From JBBCJT01 sp037190665 (GTDB lineage: Bacteria > Pseudomonadota > Alphaproteobacteria > Acetobacterales > Acetobacteraceae): a stretch of 6,117 bases of DNA. The translations under genes were made by a program, and so were the position numbers. Location of the stretch: the NCBI GenBank assembly GCA_037190665.1, contig JBBCJT010000112.1, forward strand, positions 1 through 6,117. Direction: 5' to 3'. Each line of letters begins with the position of its first letter. The stretch's first letter is position 1. Under the pieces are notes generated by a model. The model was not told the DNA's origin and made no database searches. It saw nothing but the letters and a program-made list of their open reading frames with translations. Below, one piece after another: positions 1 to 5,708 of this stretch.

Positions 1-1292
1 GGCGCGCCGCTGTCCACGAGGACGCCCATCGCGGTCCGGTGCGGGAAGTTGCGGACAAGGTTGCGCCGGCGCAGCGCGACGGGATCGTGGCCGAGCCTGT
101 GGGCGGCGAGGTCGATCAGCCGCTCGATGATGTAGTTCGCCTCCGGCTTGCCGGCGCCGCGATAGGCGTCGATCGGCGCGGTGTTGGTGAGCATGCCGAC
201 CACATCCATCCCGACCGCGGGAATGGCGTAGAGCCCGCCCATCACGCTGGACGGCGCGAGCGTCGAGCTGCCCGGCCCGCCGGAGGAGACGTAGGCGCCG
301 AGATCGGCGACCGTCTCGACCTCCAGGCCGAGGAAGTTGCCCGCCGCATCCAGCCCCAGCCGTGCGCGCGTAACATTGGCGCGGCCGTGCGCGCCGTTGG
401 TGAACTCCTCGGTGCGCTCCGCGATCCAGTGCACCGGCCGGCCGAGCCGCCGCGCGGCCCACAGCAGCAGCGCGTACTCGGGATAGGGAACGGACTTCAT
501 GCCGAAGCCGCCGCCGACATCGGGCGCGATCACCTCGATATCCGCCGGTGGCACGCCCAGCGGCCCCTCCGCCAGCTCCCGGCGGATCATGTGCACCGCG
601 GCGCCGCTGCAGGTGAGGCGATAGCGGCCCGTGGCGGCGTCCCAGCTTCCGATGGCGACTCGCGGCTCCATCGCCACGGCGGCGATGCGGTTGTTGACGA
701 GGTCGAGTTCGACCACGTGCTCCGCGGCGGCGATGGCCGCGCGGGCGGCGTCGCGATCGCCGCGCCAGAAGTGGAAGGCGAGGTTGCCGGGCGCATCATC
801 CCACAGCAGCGGCGCGTCCGCTGCGCGTGCGGCGACCGCGTCGACGACTGCGGGCAGCGGGTCGTACTCCACGGCGATCCGTTCGAGCGCGTCGAGCGCG
901 ATGGCGCGGGACTCGGCGATCACCAGCGCGATGCCGTCGCCGACGAAGCGCACGCGCTCCCGCGCCAGCGGGTAGCGCGGCGGCACGAAGAGCTTCTGGC
1001 CCTCGGGGAAGACGATATGACAGGGGAGGGTGCCGACGTCGTCCGCGATCAGATCGTCCGCGGTGAAGACGCCGCGCACGCCCGGCAGCGCGAGGGCTTC
1101 GGCGGTGTCGATGGCGGCGATGCGGGCATGGGCATGCGGCGAGCGCAGGATCACGGCGCTCAACTGCCCCGCGGCCGGCGTGTCATCGGCATAGTTTCCG
1201 TGCCCGGTGAGGAAACGCTCATCCTCGAACCGGCGCAGCGAGCGCGGGTCGGCGGCGGCATCGAACAGCGGCGAGGCGGTCTCGGCGTCCAT
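1..1292 (-). CDS. Molybdenum hydroxylase large subunit, xanthine dehydrogenase/CoxL family (form II-like), 3' part outside window
   Basis: This is the N-terminal 430 residues of a molybdopterin-binding subunit of the aldehyde oxidase/xanthine dehydrogenase/CO dehydrogenase family. Such subunits are usually about 750-800 residues, so roughly the last 45% lies outside the window. The enzymes hydroxylate aldehydes or N-heterocycles, or oxidise CO, with a Mo-cytosine dinucleotide cofactor. The 'hammerhead' domain is at about residues 20-150 (RSPHAHARI at 50-58, RFVGDGIALVIAE at 115-127). The cofactor-binding domain follows, with DVGGGFGMK at 258-266 and AYRGAGKPE at 376-384. The latter matches the AYxGAGR loop of form II proteins, not the AYxCSFR loop of true CO dehydrogenases, so the substrate is probably not CO. 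The active-site loop around residues 229-234 reads SGAAVH and lacks the usual Gln. The ATG at 1292 has no clear ribosome binding site; an in-frame GTG four codons upstream is possible, and a stop lies just before it. No small or medium partner subunit is visible; they may lie downstream. Confidence 0.93.
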   Translation of the reverse strand, partial: MDAETASPLFDAAADPRSLRRFEDERFLTGHGNYADDTPAAGQLSAVILRSPHAHARIAAIDTAEALALPGVRGVFTADDLIADDVGTLPCHIVFPEGQKLFVPPRYPLARERVRFVGDGIALVIAESRAIALDALERIAVEYDPLPAVVDAVAARAADAPLLWDDAPGNLAFHFWRGDRDAARAAIAAAEHVVELDLVNNRIAAVAMEPRVAIGSWDAATGRYRLTCSGAAVHMIRRELAEGPLGVPPADIEVIAPDVGGGFGMKSVPYPEYALLLWAARRLGRPVHWIAERTEEFTNGAHGRANVTRARLGLDAAGNFLGLEVETVADLGAYVSSGGPGSSTLAPSSVMGGLYAIPAVGMDVVGMLTNTAPIDAYRGAGKPEANYIIERLIDLAAHRLGHDPVALRRRNLVRNFPHRTAMGVLVDSGA

Positions 1293-1368
1293 GACCCGCA
1301 CCGTGTGCTACCGCGCCGCGTACCGTCCATAGGGCAGGACCGTTACGGCCCGGTCCCTCAGGGGGGCA

Positions 1369-1390
1369 TGCGAAACCACCCGTGCGAAAC
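1369..1390. repeat. Tandem-spaced direct repeat TGCGAAAC in divergent control region
   Basis: The octamer TGCGAAAC occurs at 1369-1376 and again at 1383-1390, 14 bp apart start to start. It lies in the 142-bp region shared by the divergent CoxL-like and carbonic anhydrase-like genes, just upstream of a good -10 element. Position suggests an activator or repressor site, but two short copies could arise by chance. Confidence 0.35.
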
Positions 1391-1391
1391 A

Positions 1392-1415
1392 GGAGCGTTG
1401 CTGTAGAATCGCTCC
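1392..1415 (+). promoter_or_regulatory. Probable promoter of the carbonic anhydrase-like gene, -10 inside an inverted repeat
   Basis: The hexamer TAGAAT at 1404-1409 matches the -10 consensus at 5 of 6 positions. It would start transcription near 1416, giving a leader of about 19 nt that still contains the ribosome binding site at 1424-1428. No good -35 hexamer lies 16-18 bp upstream. The -10 sits in the spacer of a perfect 6-bp inverted repeat (GGAGCG at 1392-1397, CGCTCC at 1410-1415), a layout typical of an operator that blocks polymerase. The operator role is inference. Confidence 0.45.
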
Positions 1416-1434
1416 GCTTCGGAAAGGACGCCAG

Positions 1435-1965
1435 ATGACCCATCGCACCTGTGCCTGCTGCACCCCGGCCTTCGGCCGCCGTTCCCTGTTCGCCGCATCC
1501 GGCCTGCTCGCGGGGGCGGCGCTGATGTCGCGGGCGAGGGCGGAAGACGGCACCAAGTACGAGGCGATGCTGCTGACCTGCATCGACCCGCGCTTCGTGA
1601 CGCCGGTCTTCAAGTGGATGGACGCGCGCGGGCTGAACGGGAAGTACAGCCGGTTCGGCGTCGCCGGAGCCGCCGTCGGCACGGTCGCGCCCAGCTTCAA
1701 GGCATGGCACCCGGCCTTCTGGGACAACCTCGGTGCGTCGATCCAGCTCCATCAGATCGAGCGCGTGATCGTGGTGAACCACCGCGATTGCGGCGCGGCG
1801 GCCATCGCGTACGGCAGCCAGTCCATCGCCACGCGCGAGGCGGAGACGGCGCTGCATCAGAAGGTGTTCGGCGAGTTCAAGGAGCAGCTCGCGGCGCGCC
1901 AGCCGCTGATGCAGCTCGAAGGGGCGCTGATGGCGCTGGACGGCAGCGTCGACACGCTCGGCTGA
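1435..1965 (+). CDS. Tat-exported beta-carbonic anhydrase-like protein
   Basis: The 176-residue protein carries the zinc signature of beta-class carbonic anhydrases: CIDPR (Cys49, Asp51, Arg53) and HRDC (His116, Cys119), matching CxDxR and HxxC. Beta enzymes interconvert CO2 and bicarbonate with a Cys2His-bound zinc and an Asp/Arg pair. The N-terminus looks like a twin-arginine signal: GRRSLF at 14-19, a hydrophobic stretch at about 18-31, and a likely cleavage site after ARA at 34-36. The protein should therefore fold in the cytoplasm and be exported to the periplasm. A CACC cluster (residues 6-9) precedes the Tat motif. The segment after the HxxC motif differs from standard beta enzymes (GAAA rather than GG), so activity is likely but unproven; a divergent zinc protein of the same fold is the alternative. 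The ATG start is well supported by AAGGA at 1424-1428 with a 6-nt spacer. The gene is divergent from the CoxL-like gene and convergent with the AraC gene. Confidence 0.87.
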   Translation: MTHRTCACCTPAFGRRSLFAASGLLAGAALMSRARAEDGTKYEAMLLTCIDPRFVTPVFKWMDARGLNGKYSRFGVAGAAVGTVAPSFKAWHPAFWDNLGASIQLHQIERVIVVNHRDCGAAAIAYGSQSIATREAETALHQKVFGEFKEQLAARQPLMQLEGALMALDGSVDTLG

Positions 1966-2003
1966 GCACAGGTCGCGCCTCCGGCAACGACCGCGGAAAG
2001 AGG

Positions 2004-2026
2004 CGCCGGACCATCACGGTCCGGCG
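2004..2026. terminator. Hairpin between convergent genes, likely bidirectional terminator
   Basis: CGCCGGACC at 2004-2012 and GGTCCGGCG at 2018-2026 form a perfect 9-bp GC-rich stem with a 5-nt ATCAC loop. It sits in the 92-bp gap between the stop codons of the carbonic anhydrase-like gene and the convergent AraC gene. A true U-tract is absent. On the minus-strand side the stem is followed by CCTCTTTCC, so termination of the AraC transcript is slightly better supported. Confidence 0.7.
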
Positions 2027-2057
2027 TCGCGCCTGCCTGTCGTCTGCCGGCGGAAGG

Positions 2058-3074
2058 TCAGGCGCGTGATTGCGTCTGACCGGAGGCAAGCCAGTCCTGA
2101 AAGCGCCGGCCGGCCTCGGACCGCGGGCGAGGGGGCGTGCCGCGGATCTCCCGGACCTCGCTGGGCGTGAGGCCGAACTCGCGGCGAAACGCCCGCGTGA
2201 ACGTCGGCGCGTCATAGAACCCGCAATCGGCGGCGATGGCCGAGATGCCGCGCGTGTCGGATGGATCGGTCAATGCCGCGCGGGCGGCGAGCAGGCGGCA
2301 GCGCCGGATGTACATCCCCACGCCACCCTCGTTGAGGAACAGCCGGTAGAGCTGCGAGCGCGACGTGCCGAGTTCGCTGCACAGAAGCGCCGGCCCGAGC
2401 TTTTCGGATCGCAGATGGCGGCGGATGACCTGCCGCGCCCGTTCGCGCCGGACGAAATCCATCGCCGGCGTGCTGCGGGCGCTCTCGTCCGGCGGGGCGG
2501 CCAGGCAGTCCTGCACCATGGCTTCGATCGCATGCGCGAGGCGCGGCAGATCGTCGCTGTTCAGGGCGGGAAGGTGCTCCGCCAGCACCAGCAGGAAATC
2601 CCTCAGCAGCGCGGCGCGCGGCGTGGCGATGCTGCTGCCTCGCACGGGATCGAGGACGCCGGCGAGCCCGCCATATCCGTCCCGGGAGAGATAGAGCTGC
2701 ACCCGCTCATCGGCGGGGCGATCGCTCATGAGCCGGTCCGCCATGGAGGTGACGAAGATCGTCCGCGGAGGGATGACGATCCTGTCGTCCCGGTAGGTCA
2801 TCTGCGTGCTGGCGCGCTTGCCGACGGTGATGACCCAATGGTCGATCGGATTGTGCCGGATCAGCCGCAGCGGGCGAACGGCGCACATGCCCGGCGCCCG
2901 GACATTGGCGAGGACGAGTCCGTCGCCGATCGTCCAGTGCACGCTGCGCGCGTCGAACTGCGAGGGCAGGTTCGACGGGCGCGAGACTTCGTAGAGGCCG
3001 TCGAACCAGGAGAGCCACGCATCGACCGACTCGCCTGCCGACACGCCCCGCGTCGAGAAAACAACGGGCGTCAT
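2058..3074 (-). CDS. AraC-family transcriptional regulator with AraC_binding_2-like sensor domain
   Basis: This 338-residue protein has the two-part layout of larger AraC activators. Residues about 20-190 resemble the cupin-like AraC_binding_2 domain (family resemblance judged by eye), which in this group senses small molecules. Residues about 208-310 form the double helix-turn-helix DNA-binding domain: the first HTH is around LCSELGTSRSQLYRLF (231-246), the second around ISAIAADCGFYDAPTFTRAF (277-296), then the classic REFGLTPSEVREI end (298-310). A 28-residue Arg-rich tail follows. The reading frame stays open upstream to about 3515, but that part has no protein-like pattern and overlaps the VOC gene. 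The ATG at 3074 has AGGA about 5 nt upstream and begins at the family's usual length. The target genes are unknown; the neighbouring VOC gene, on the same strand 206 bp upstream, is one candidate. Confidence 0.92.
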   Translation of the reverse strand: MTPVVFSTRGVSAGESVDAWLSWFDGLYEVSRPSNLPSQFDARSVHWTIGDGLVLANVRAPGMCAVRPLRLIRHNPIDHWVITVGKRASTQMTYRDDRIVIPPRTIFVTSMADRLMSDRPADERVQLYLSRDGYGGLAGVLDPVRGSSIATPRAALLRDFLLVLAEHLPALNSDDLPRLAHAIEAMVQDCLAAPPDESARSTPAMDFVRRERARQVIRRHLRSEKLGPALLCSELGTSRSQLYRLFLNEGGVGMYIRRCRLLAARAALTDPSDTRGISAIAADCGFYDAPTFTRAFRREFGLTPSEVREIRGTPPRPRSEAGRRFQDWLASGQTQSRA

Positions 3075-3121
3075 TGGTCCTGTCCCCGGTACCGGATCTG
3101 CACGTCGGCGTTTGGCCGGCG

Positions 3122-3149
3122 AGCTTACACACGCAGCCAGGTCCGTCCA
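3122..3149 (-). promoter_or_regulatory. Possible promoter of the first AraC gene
   Basis: On the minus strand TGGACG (3149-3144, 4 of 6 to the -35 consensus) is followed after 16 bp by TAAGCT (3127-3122, 3 of 6 to the -10). This would give a leader of about 40 nt. The match is weak and is offered only because it is the best I see in the 206-bp gap upstream of the gene. Confidence 0.22.
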
Positions 3150-3182
3150 CCGCCGATGGTCGGGCCTGTCGCGTGCCGCGGG

Positions 3183-3208
3183 CTGCCGCGCGGGGACTTG
3201 CGCGGCAG
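3183..3208. terminator. Hairpin between VOC gene and AraC gene
   Basis: CTGCCGCGC at 3183-3191 and GCGCGGCAG at 3200-3208 form a perfect 9-bp stem with an 8-nt loop, located 73 bp past the VOC stop codon. No T-run follows on the minus strand, so it may be a weak terminator, an mRNA-stabilising hairpin, or a regulatory site upstream of the AraC gene. If it terminates, the VOC and AraC genes are separate transcripts. Confidence 0.45.
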
Positions 3209-3280
3209 TTGTATGCGAGCCTGATGAGACCGGCTGAAAGGACTCAGGTCGTTGTGGACGACACCGGTATGACGCTTCGG

Positions 3281-3655
3281 TCAGGCCTTGCCGGTATAGG
3301 CTTCGAGCCGATAGCCATCCGGATCGATCGCAAAGGCTGCGTAGTAGGTGGGGCTGTAGTCGGCCCGCAGGCCGGGTGCGCCGTTGTCCTTCCCGCCCGT
3401 CGCCAGCGCCGCGCGATGAAAGGCGGAGACCGCCTCGCGGCTCGGCGCGTCGAAGCAGATGTGCAGGCCCGATCGCGGATCGGCCGGCACCGGATGGTCC
3501 GTCTGGCTGATCCACAGCACGACATCCTTGGCGCCGTAGCCGAGCGAGTCCGCGCCTTCGCTCAGGCAGCGGTAGCCGAGCGGCGTCAGCGCCGCGTCGT
3601 AGAAGCGCTTCGTGCGGCCGATATCGCGCACGCCGATGGAGAGGTGGTTGATCAC
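3281..3655 (-). CDS. VOC (glyoxalase/bleomycin resistance/extradiol dioxygenase) superfamily protein
   Basis: This 124-residue protein has the paired beta-alpha-beta-beta-beta modules of the vicinal oxygen chelate fold. The N-terminal module opens with INHLSIGVRDIGRTKRFYD (2-20). The second module runs from GLHICFDAPS (63-72) to the typical ending AIDPDGYRLEAY (109-120). Likely metal ligands by position are His4, His65 and Glu118. Single small VOC proteins act as lyases, isomerases, dioxygenases or antibiotic-binding proteins, and the substrate cannot be told from sequence. The start is a GTG, with AGGGA and GGAG upstream (about 3658-3670); it places the first strand exactly at the N-terminus, as in homologues. 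The frame stays open far upstream, but only as antisense to the divergent AraC gene. That gene starts 72 bp away and is the likeliest regulator. Confidence 0.9.
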   Translation of the reverse strand: MINHLSIGVRDIGRTKRFYDAALTPLGYRCLSEGADSLGYGAKDVVLWISQTDHPVPADPRSGLHICFDAPSREAVSAFHRAALATGGKDNGAPGLRADYSPTYYAAFAIDPDGYRLEAYTGKA

Positions 3656-3723
3656 TGCTCCGTTCCCTGATGGTGGTCGCGGCGATCCTGCGCGCCGCCG
3701 TGACCTCCGGGCTTGGGAAATAT

Positions 3724-3732
3724 TGCTATGAT
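3724..3732 (+). promoter_or_regulatory. Extended -10 promoter element at the start of the second AraC gene
   Basis: TGCTATGAT fits the extended -10 pattern TGnTATAAT with one mismatch; such promoters can work without a -35 box. Transcription would begin near 3738-3740, at the third possible start codon (ATG at 3740). If so, the mRNA is leaderless. The element overlaps the ATG codons at 3728 and 3731, so it cannot be both promoter and translated start for those. Confidence 0.4.
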
Positions 3733-4573
3733 GCGCCCCATGGAGACCGAGGCCGCCCCGCTGCTGACCATGCGCCTGCTCGGCCAGGGCGAGGGGTGGC
3801 GCATCAGCGATGTCGTCTGCCGCGCCGGACCGGCCGAGCCGCGCTTCGAGGAACGGCACAACGACTACGGCATCGGCGCGGTGGTGAGCGGCAGCTTCGG
3901 CTACCGCGCCGCCACGGGCCGGGCCTTGCTGCACCCGGGTGCGATGCTGCTGGGCAATGCCGGGACCTGCTACGAATGCGGCCACGAACACGGCAGCGGC
4001 GATCACTGCATCGCCGTGAACATCGCACCGGTCCTGTTCGAGGAGATCGCGGGCTTCACGGCCGGCACGGCCCGCTTCCGGTTCCCCGGACCCATGCTGC
4101 CGTCCGGCCCCGCCCATGCCCGCATCCTCGTCGCGCTGGAAGCCGCTTCCGAGGGCGCCGCGCCCCGGATGGAGGAGCTGGTGCTGACCGTCGTCGAGCA
4201 GGTCGTCGCCGCCACCAGCGGTACGGGGCTGCGCTGCGAATCCTGCCCCACGGCGGATGAACGGCGTGTCACCCGCGCGATCCGCCTCATCGAGGCGCGC
4301 GCGGAGGAGGCTCTCGGCCTGGATGTGCTGGCCGAGGAGGCGGGGATGAGCCGCTATCACTTCCTCCGCCGCTTCCGCCGCGTGACCGGGCGGACGCCGT
4401 ATCGCTACCTGCTCGACCTCCGGCTCCGCCGCGCCGCCCTGCGCCTGCGCCGCACGCGGGAGCGTGTCGCGACGATCGCCTTCGATGCGGGGTTCGGGGA
4501 CCTGTCGACCTTCAACGCGCAGTTCCGCGCGGTCTTCGGGCAGGCGCCACAGGCCTGGAGGCGGCGGGGCTAG
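3728..4573 (+). CDS. AraC-family transcriptional regulator with Cys/His-rich sensor segment
   Basis: As called, the protein has 281 residues. The N-terminal half (about 20-120) looks like a cupin-type sensor: EERHNDYGIGAVVSGSFGYR (41-60), then LLHPGAMLLGNAGTCYECGH (67-86). The C-terminal AraC DNA-binding domain spans about 180-278, with the first HTH around LDVLAEEAGMSRYHFLRRFR (198-217) and the second around VATIAFDAGFGDLSTFNAQF (247-266). Cys81, Cys84, His86, His88, His93 and Cys94 cluster tightly, and a further CxxC lies at 170-173, which hints at metal or redox sensing (inference). The start is uncertain: TTG 3713, ATG 3728, ATG 3731 and ATG 3740 are all in frame. I chose 3728 because GGGA (3715-3718) lies 9 nt upstream; ATG 3740 is favoured if the extended -10 at 3724-3732 is real. 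The gene is divergent from the VOC gene with 72 bp between, suggesting regulation of that gene and of itself. Confidence 0.9.
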   Translation: MMRPMETEAAPLLTMRLLGQGEGWRISDVVCRAGPAEPRFEERHNDYGIGAVVSGSFGYRAATGRALLHPGAMLLGNAGTCYECGHEHGSGDHCIAVNIAPVLFEEIAGFTAGTARFRFPGPMLPSGPAHARILVALEAASEGAAPRMEELVLTVVEQVVAATSGTGLRCESCPTADERRVTRAIRLIEARAEEALGLDVLAEEAGMSRYHFLRRFRRVTGRTPYRYLLDLRLRRAALRLRRTRERVATIAFDAGFGDLSTFNAQFRAVFGQAPQAWRRRG

Positions 4574-4637
4574 CGGGGGATGTGACCGGCGAAGGTCGCA
4601 AGCCCGGCCGGAACGGCACTCAATGTCCTGAAATCCC

Positions 4638-4712
4638 TGGTAGCGGCGGAGGGATTTGAACCCCCGACCAAGGGATTATGATTCCCCTGCTCTACCACTG
4701 AGCTACGCCGCC
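4638..4712 (-). tRNA. tRNA-Met (anticodon CAT), elongator type, CCA encoded
   Basis: The minus strand folds as a complete 75-nt cloverleaf: a 7-bp acceptor stem (G1-U72 wobble, discriminator A73), D arm GCTC/GAGC, anticodon stem GGGGA/TCCCT with loop ATCATAA (anticodon CAT), T arm GGGGG/CCCTC with loop TTCAAAT, then CCA at 4638-4640. CAT anticodons belong to elongator Met, initiator Met or lysidine-modified Ile2. The paired acceptor stem with G1-U72 lacks the unpaired initiator end (C1-A72). The GGAATCATAATCC anticodon arm and CTACCA end resemble alphaproteobacterial elongator tRNA-Met from memory. An Ile2 identity cannot be fully excluded, since 27-43 is a G-U pair as in E. coli Ile2. It is divergent from panC. 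Confidence 0.95.
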
Positions 4713-4727
4713 ATCGGAAGACGGCGC

Positions 4728-4757
4728 CGCATAACCTCCACCGCCCCGCGCCGTCAA
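4728..4757 (-). promoter_or_regulatory. Probable promoter of the tRNA-Met gene
   Basis: On the minus strand TTGACG (4757-4752, 5 of 6 to the -35 consensus) is followed after 18 bp by TATGCG (4733-4728, 3 of 6 to the -10). Transcription would begin near 4721 and give a leader of about 9 nt before the mature tRNA 5' end at 4712, a normal length for a tRNA precursor. Confidence 0.5.
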
Positions 4758-4820
4758 TCGTGCCGCGTGCGCGCCTGCCAAGCCATTGACGGAACGCCTC
4801 CGCAGGTGATCGTGCCCGCC

Positions 4821-5669
4821 ATGGCCGTCCCCATCGTCCGCACCCTCGCCGAACTGCGTGCCATCGTCACCGCCTGGCGCCGCGAGGGCGCGCGCGTCGC
4901 GGTCGTGCCCACCATGGGCGCGTTGCACGAAGGCCATCTCAGCCTTGTCCGCGCCGGCCTCGCCATCGCCGACCGCGTCATCGTCACGCTCTTCATCAAC
5001 CCGAAGCAGTTCAACAGCGCCGCCGACCTCGCCGCCTATCCGCGCACGGAGGAGGCGGACGCGGCCAAGCTCGCTCCCCTCGGCGCGCACCTGCTCTACG
5101 CGCCCGATGCGGTGGAGATCTATCCGCCCGGCTTCGCCACCACCGTCTCGGTCGCCGGCGTCACCGAGGGGCTGTGCGGGGCAGGGCGGCCCGGCCATTT
5201 CGACGGTGTCGCCACGGTGGTCACGAAGCTGCTGCTGCAGACCGGGGCCGACTGCGCGATGTTCGGCGAGAAGGACTACCAGCAGCTCCAGCTCGTCCGC
5301 CGGCTCGCGCGTGACCTCGATATCCCGGTGGAGATCGTCGGCTGCCCCACCGTGCGGGAGGCGGACGGACTCGCCATGTCGTCGCGCAACGTGCGGCTGA
5401 CGCCGGCCGAGCGCGCCGTCGCCCCCCGTCTGGCCGCCGCGTTGACCGACGCCGCCGGCCGGCTCGCGGGCGGCATCCCGGCCGCGCCGGTGCTGGCGGA
5501 GCTGCGCGCGACGCTCGCCGCCGCCGGCTTCGATCCGGTGGAGTACGTGGAGCTGCGCGACGCCGGCGACCTGCGGCCGCTCGAGCGCGCCGACCGTCCC
5601 GCGCGGCTGCTGGCCGCCGTCTGGCTGGGCGGGACCCGGCTCATCGACAACGTGCCCGTCGCCGCCTGA
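4821..5669 (+). CDS. panC: Pantothenate synthetase (pantoate--beta-alanine ligase)
   Basis: PanC joins pantoate and beta-alanine with ATP in the cytoplasm, through a pantoyl-adenylate intermediate. This is the last step of vitamin B5 synthesis and leads to coenzyme A. The 282 residues match the family's usual length, and every hallmark is visible: PTMGALHEGHLSLV (30-43) with the HxGH nucleotide-binding His36 and His39, FINPKQF (58-64), GHFDGVATVVTKLL (125-138) in the pantoate site, FGEKDYQQL (148-156) with Lys151, and DGLAMSSRN (182-190), the Ser-Ser-Arg loop that binds ATP phosphates. The C-terminal dimer domain ends in RLIDNVPV (273-280). ATG 4821 is chosen because homology begins there. 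An in-frame GTG at 4812 has a better ribosome binding site (AGG at 4804-4806) and would add three residues. The frame is open further upstream, but that would run into the tRNA. No panB or panD is in view, so the gene appears to stand alone here. Confidence 0.98.
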   Translation: MAVPIVRTLAELRAIVTAWRREGARVAVVPTMGALHEGHLSLVRAGLAIADRVIVTLFINPKQFNSAADLAAYPRTEEADAAKLAPLGAHLLYAPDAVEIYPPGFATTVSVAGVTEGLCGAGRPGHFDGVATVVTKLLLQTGADCAMFGEKDYQQLQLVRRLARDLDIPVEIVGCPTVREADGLAMSSRNVRLTPAERAVAPRLAAALTDAAGRLAGGIPAAPVLAELRATLAAAGFDPVEYVELRDAGDLRPLERADRPARLLAAVWLGGTRLIDNVPVAA

Positions 5670-5670
5670 C

Positions 5671-5703
5671 GGCGGCCTCCCGGAAGCGGGGAGGGCGGCC
5701 GCC
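5671..5703 (+). terminator. Terminator-like hairpin after panC
   Basis: It starts one base after the panC stop codon. GGCGG CCTCCC (5671-5681) can pair with GGGAGG and CCGCC within 5689-5703, giving an 11-bp stem with a 4-nt bulge. Alternatively GGCGGCC pairs with GGCCGCC as a continuous 7-bp outer stem. The stem is followed by ATCTTCC, only weakly T-rich. Its position right after the gene supports a terminator role. Confidence 0.5.
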
Positions 5704-5708
5704 ATCTT

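Noticed and set aside
39..1406. 455-codon open frame on the plus strand opposite the CoxL-like gene
   Set aside because: It is antisense to a gene with clear family motifs. Its product is rich in Arg, Gly, Ala and His with no domain pattern, as expected from a mirrored high-GC coding frame.
3075..3515. 147-codon upstream extension of the first AraC gene
   Set aside because: The extension is Arg/Ser/Pro-rich with no domain pattern and overlaps the VOC gene. ATG 3074 has a ribosome binding site and gives the normal family length.
3656..4360. Long N-terminal extension of the VOC frame that would make a 359-residue fusion
   Set aside because: The extension is purely antisense to the second AraC gene. 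The VOC fold begins exactly at the GTG at 3655.
4586..4611. CCGGC/GCCGG inverted repeat between the second AraC gene and the tRNA
   Set aside because: The stem is only 5 bp with a 16-nt spacer and no T-run, too weak to call a terminator in DNA of this GC content.
4638..4712. tRNA-Met gene as an integration site for a mobile element
   Set aside because: The tRNA is intact and both sides carry ordinary chromosomal genes. I see no integrase and no repeated tRNA 3' end in the window.
4786..4814. TTGACG at 4786-4791 as a -35 box for a leaderless panC promoter
   Set aside because: The hexamer is good, but nothing at the right distance resembles a -10 element.
4656..4820. Upstream extension of panC to an ATG at 4656
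   Set aside because: It would read through the tRNA gene on the opposite strand and adds sequence with no PanC homology.
4692..5705. 337-codon open frame on the minus strand opposite panC
   Set aside because: It is a complementary shadow of panC with low-complexity Gly/Arg/Asp-rich translation, and it runs into the tRNA gene.
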